Of a stretch of 7,391 nt of DNA, positions 5,665 to 7,391 are shown in pieces. A program made the translations under genes and the position numbers. Under the pieces are notes generated by a model that was not told where the DNA came from, searched no databases, and was given only the letters and a program-made list of their open reading frames with translations. Each line of letters starts with the position of its first letter. Position 1 is the first letter of the stretch. This DNA comes from an uncultured Oscillospiraceae bacterium (GTDB lineage: Bacteria > Bacillota > Clostridia > Oscillospirales > Oscillospiraceae), in assembly GCA_910588045.1 (NCBI GenBank), contig CAJUPS010000131.1, positions 1 through 7,391 of the forward strand, given 5' to 3'.

Positions 5665-7005
5665 TTACTTGCCGCCCAGCCGCTGCTCCCGCGTCTTGCA
5701 GAAGGTCTCCAGCTGGGGCACCAGGATGGTGGCCACCAGCAGGGAGGTGAAGCCTCCGTTGTAGAGACTGAATCCCCCGTGGATGGCGGGAATGGAGGTC
5801 ACCAACAGGTAGTGCATCCCGCCCGCCAGGGCCCCGGCCCACCAACCGTAGTTCCCGGCGATGGGGGCCAGCCCGCTGGCGAAGCACAGCCCCACCATGA
5901 TGGCCTGGGCGTTCACGGGGAACACGCCGCCGAAGCAGAGGGTGGCCACATAGGAAAAGACCACATAGCCCACCATAATGGGCCAGATGTTCCCCGGATG
6001 GGCCCCGTTGGCCCCGAAGCACACCATGCAGAACACGATGCCGATGGTCACGGCGTTGAAGCCCGCCATCGCGTCGCCCTGGATGGCGTTGACAAAGATG
6101 TAGTAGGCCAGGATCATCAGGCCGTAGACGCCCACGTTCATGATCGCCAGCCCCGGGCCGTACTTGGTGGCAAAGTCCGACTTGTGGCCCGTGTCCTTCA
6201 GCAGTGCCGTGTAGCCCTGGAAGCTCCGGCCGTTGAGCCACCACCCCCCGGCTACGCACAGCGCGAAGAACACGATGCAGAAGGTCCATACCACCCCCGG
6301 GTGACTGCCGCCCAGGGTGGCCTTGATCTCGGGCACCGCGTGCCCAAGGGACTTATACAGCACCGCCACCGCGAACAGTCCCAGCAATACCCCCGGCAGT
6401 GCGGCGGAGTAAAGGTCATAGCCTTTATGGACGTTGGGGGAGTGGGCCGCCATAGCGGGGGTGAGGAAGCCGATCAGGATCCCCACCACCAGCATCAGCG
6501 CCACGCCGGAGAGGGTCACGCCGTGGACCTCCTCGCCGCCGGGGTAGCGCAGGAGCATCTCGCTGGCCAGGGGGCACAGCGCCGTGGCAAACATGGCCAG
6601 GTTCACATATTTGGGGAAGGGCTCCTTCCGCACCAGGGCGTGGACCATGACCCCCAGGAAAAAGGGCCACATGTTCAGGAAGTTGATCCCCCAGAAGGAG
6701 AACCCCGTGGTGAGGAAATAAGCCGCGATGGTCAGCCCGCTTACCGCCGCCCCGGGCAGGCAGGTCATGGCCGCGCAGACGAAGCCCACCAGGGCTACGT
6801 TCAGGAACGTGCCAGAGACGCTGCCGATCTCGAAGTAGTCCTTGGTCAGCTGGGCGGGGGACATGAGGATCTGCGCCAGCCCGGACATCATCTGCCCCCG
6901 GTCGGGGGCCGCTACGGCGCCGAGGAAGAACGCCGCCGAGGAGGCCAGCAGGAAAATTCGGATGGCGTTGACGGTGCTGAGGGCGCTTTTCTTCTGGTTT
7001 GCCAA
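5665..7005 (-). CDS. DUF1576-type polytopic membrane protein of unknown function
   Basis: The product is 446 residues and strongly hydrophobic, with roughly 12-14 membrane-spanning segments (for example near 13-33, 62-83, 88-103, 107-123, 160-186, 200-218, 236-256, 286-307, 314-332, 340-359, 387-404 and 417-432). It fits the DUF1576 family of Clostridia as I remember it; no function is established to my knowledge. The two halves share motifs: NMWP (111-114) with NIWP (339-342), ALCPLASE (142-149) with SGLAPIAGN (377-385), and HKGYDLY (193-199) with HGGFSLY (409-415). This suggests an internal duplication, as in many transporters. The start is TTG at 7003-7005, the only initiation codon between the folD stop and the hydrophobic N-terminus, behind a G-rich GGGGGCGG. 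It lies 15 nt after folD and 30 nt before the cyclo-ligase gene, so a role in moving a folate or one-carbon compound is a fair guess, not a demonstration. Confidence 0.82.
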   Translation of the reverse strand: MANQKKSALSTVNAIRIFLLASSAAFFLGAVAAPDRGQMMSGLAQILMSPAQLTKDYFEIGSVSGTFLNVALVGFVCAAMTCLPGAAVSGLTIAAYFLTTGFSFWGINFLNMWPFFLGVMVHALVRKEPFPKYVNLAMFATALCPLASEMLLRYPGGEEVHGVTLSGVALMLVVGILIGFLTPAMAAHSPNVHKGYDLYSAALPGVLLGLFAVAVLYKSLGHAVPEIKATLGGSHPGVVWTFCIVFFALCVAGGWWLNGRSFQGYTALLKDTGHKSDFATKYGPGLAIMNVGVYGLMILAYYIFVNAIQGDAMAGFNAVTIGIVFCMVCFGANGAHPGNIWPIMVGYVVFSYVATLCFGGVFPVNAQAIMVGLCFASGLAPIAGNYGWWAGALAGGMHYLLVTSIPAIHGGFSLYNGGFTSLLVATILVPQLETFCKTREQRLGGK

Positions 7006-7020
7006 TGAAACCGCCCCCGA

Positions 7021-7391
7021 TCAACCAAGGGTGCGCTTGGCCGCCTCCACCACGTGCCCGATGAGCACGGAGGTAGTGACGGCGCCCACGCCGCCGGGCA
7101 CAGGGGTGATGGCCTCCACAATGGGCTCCACCTCCTCGTACACCGCGTCGCCCGCGATGCCGCCCTTGGCCTCGTCCCAGTTGATGGACACGTCCACCAC
7201 GATCTGACCGGGCCGGACGTACTCCTTGGTCAGACTGCCCAGCACACCGGCGGCGGAGACCAGGATGTCGGCCTCACGGGCCACGGCAGGCACGTCCTTG
7301 GTGCGGGTGTGGCAGGTGGTGACGGTGGCGTTCTTCCCCATGAGCATGATGCCCAGGGGCTTGCCCACCACCAGACTGCGGCCGATGACCA
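7021..7391 (-). CDS. folD: FolD, methylene-THF dehydrogenase / methenyl-THF cyclohydrolase (C-terminal part; 5' end outside window)
   Basis: FolD interconverts 5,10-methylene-, 5,10-methenyl- and 10-formyl-tetrahydrofolate with NADP(H) in the cytoplasm. About 123 residues of the usual 280 or so are present, covering most of the nucleotide-binding domain. They start at VIGRSLVVGKPLG (the conserved GRS-x-x-VGKP motif), continue through TVTTCHTRT, the ADILVSAAG strand, and end with the ITPVPGGVGAVTTSVL segment and a closing helix. The family signature near the end is normally PGGVGPMT; here it is PGGVGAVT, so the P and M positions differ. The stop (TGA, 7021-7023) lies 15 nt before the DUF1576 start, and the upstream part continues past the right edge. 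It is the first visible gene of the folate operon. The operon promoter is therefore outside the window. Confidence 0.93.
   Translation of the reverse strand, partial: VIGRSLVVGKPLGIMLMGKNATVTTCHTRTKDVPAVAREADILVSAAGVLGSLTKEYVRPGQIVVDVSINWDEAKGGIAGDAVYEEVEPIVEAITPVPGGVGAVTTSVLIGHVVEAAKRTLG

Noticed and set aside
4879..7008. 709-codon open frame on the plus strand
   Set aside because: It lies opposite the cyclo-ligase and DUF1576 genes. The protein is a low-complexity mix rich in H, G, P, Q and A with no recognisable motif, as expected from the antisense of GC-rich coding DNA.

Overview
The window looks like chromosomal DNA from a GC-rich anaerobic Bacillota, most likely the Oscillospiraceae/Ruminococcaceae group (Flavonifractor- or Lawsonibacter-like). 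The grounds are strong AAGGAG-type ribosome binding sites, consensus sigma-A promoters, a DUF1576-type membrane protein, and GC-rich palindromic repeats in every long intergenic gap. The taxonomic placement is inference. No rRNA, tRNA, CRISPR array, insertion sequence or phage gene is visible.

Layout. Positions 1-51 hold the probable last 16 codons of a rightward gene. Positions 52-197 are a palindromic intergenic block. Leftward (minus strand) from 3518 to 198 come mutS and, 18 nt after it, a CPBP-family intramembrane protease. A consensus minus-strand promoter (3760-3788) drives the pair and implies a leader of about 234 nt containing a hairpin-rich repeat. Divergently, a second and unrelated CPBP protease (3928-4770, plus strand) has its own near-consensus promoter, with a 7-bp inverted repeat lying over the predicted transcription start. 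Between this gene and the next operon is a 267-bp element (4791-5057) bounded by 48-nt inverted repeats (44/48 identical) and filled with nested hairpins. It probably also acts as a bidirectional terminator.

The right third (5062-7391) is a tight leftward operon: folD (cut by the window edge), a 446-residue DUF1576 membrane protein and 5-formyltetrahydrofolate cyclo-ligase, separated by 15 and 30 nt. The two outer genes both yield or use 5,10-methenyl-tetrahydrofolate, so the unknown membrane protein sits inside a one-carbon/folate gene set. Its two halves share matching motifs, suggesting an internally duplicated transporter-like fold. This is the best candidate for undescribed biology here. 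The CPBP gene with its operator-like palindrome and the 267-bp palindromic element come next.
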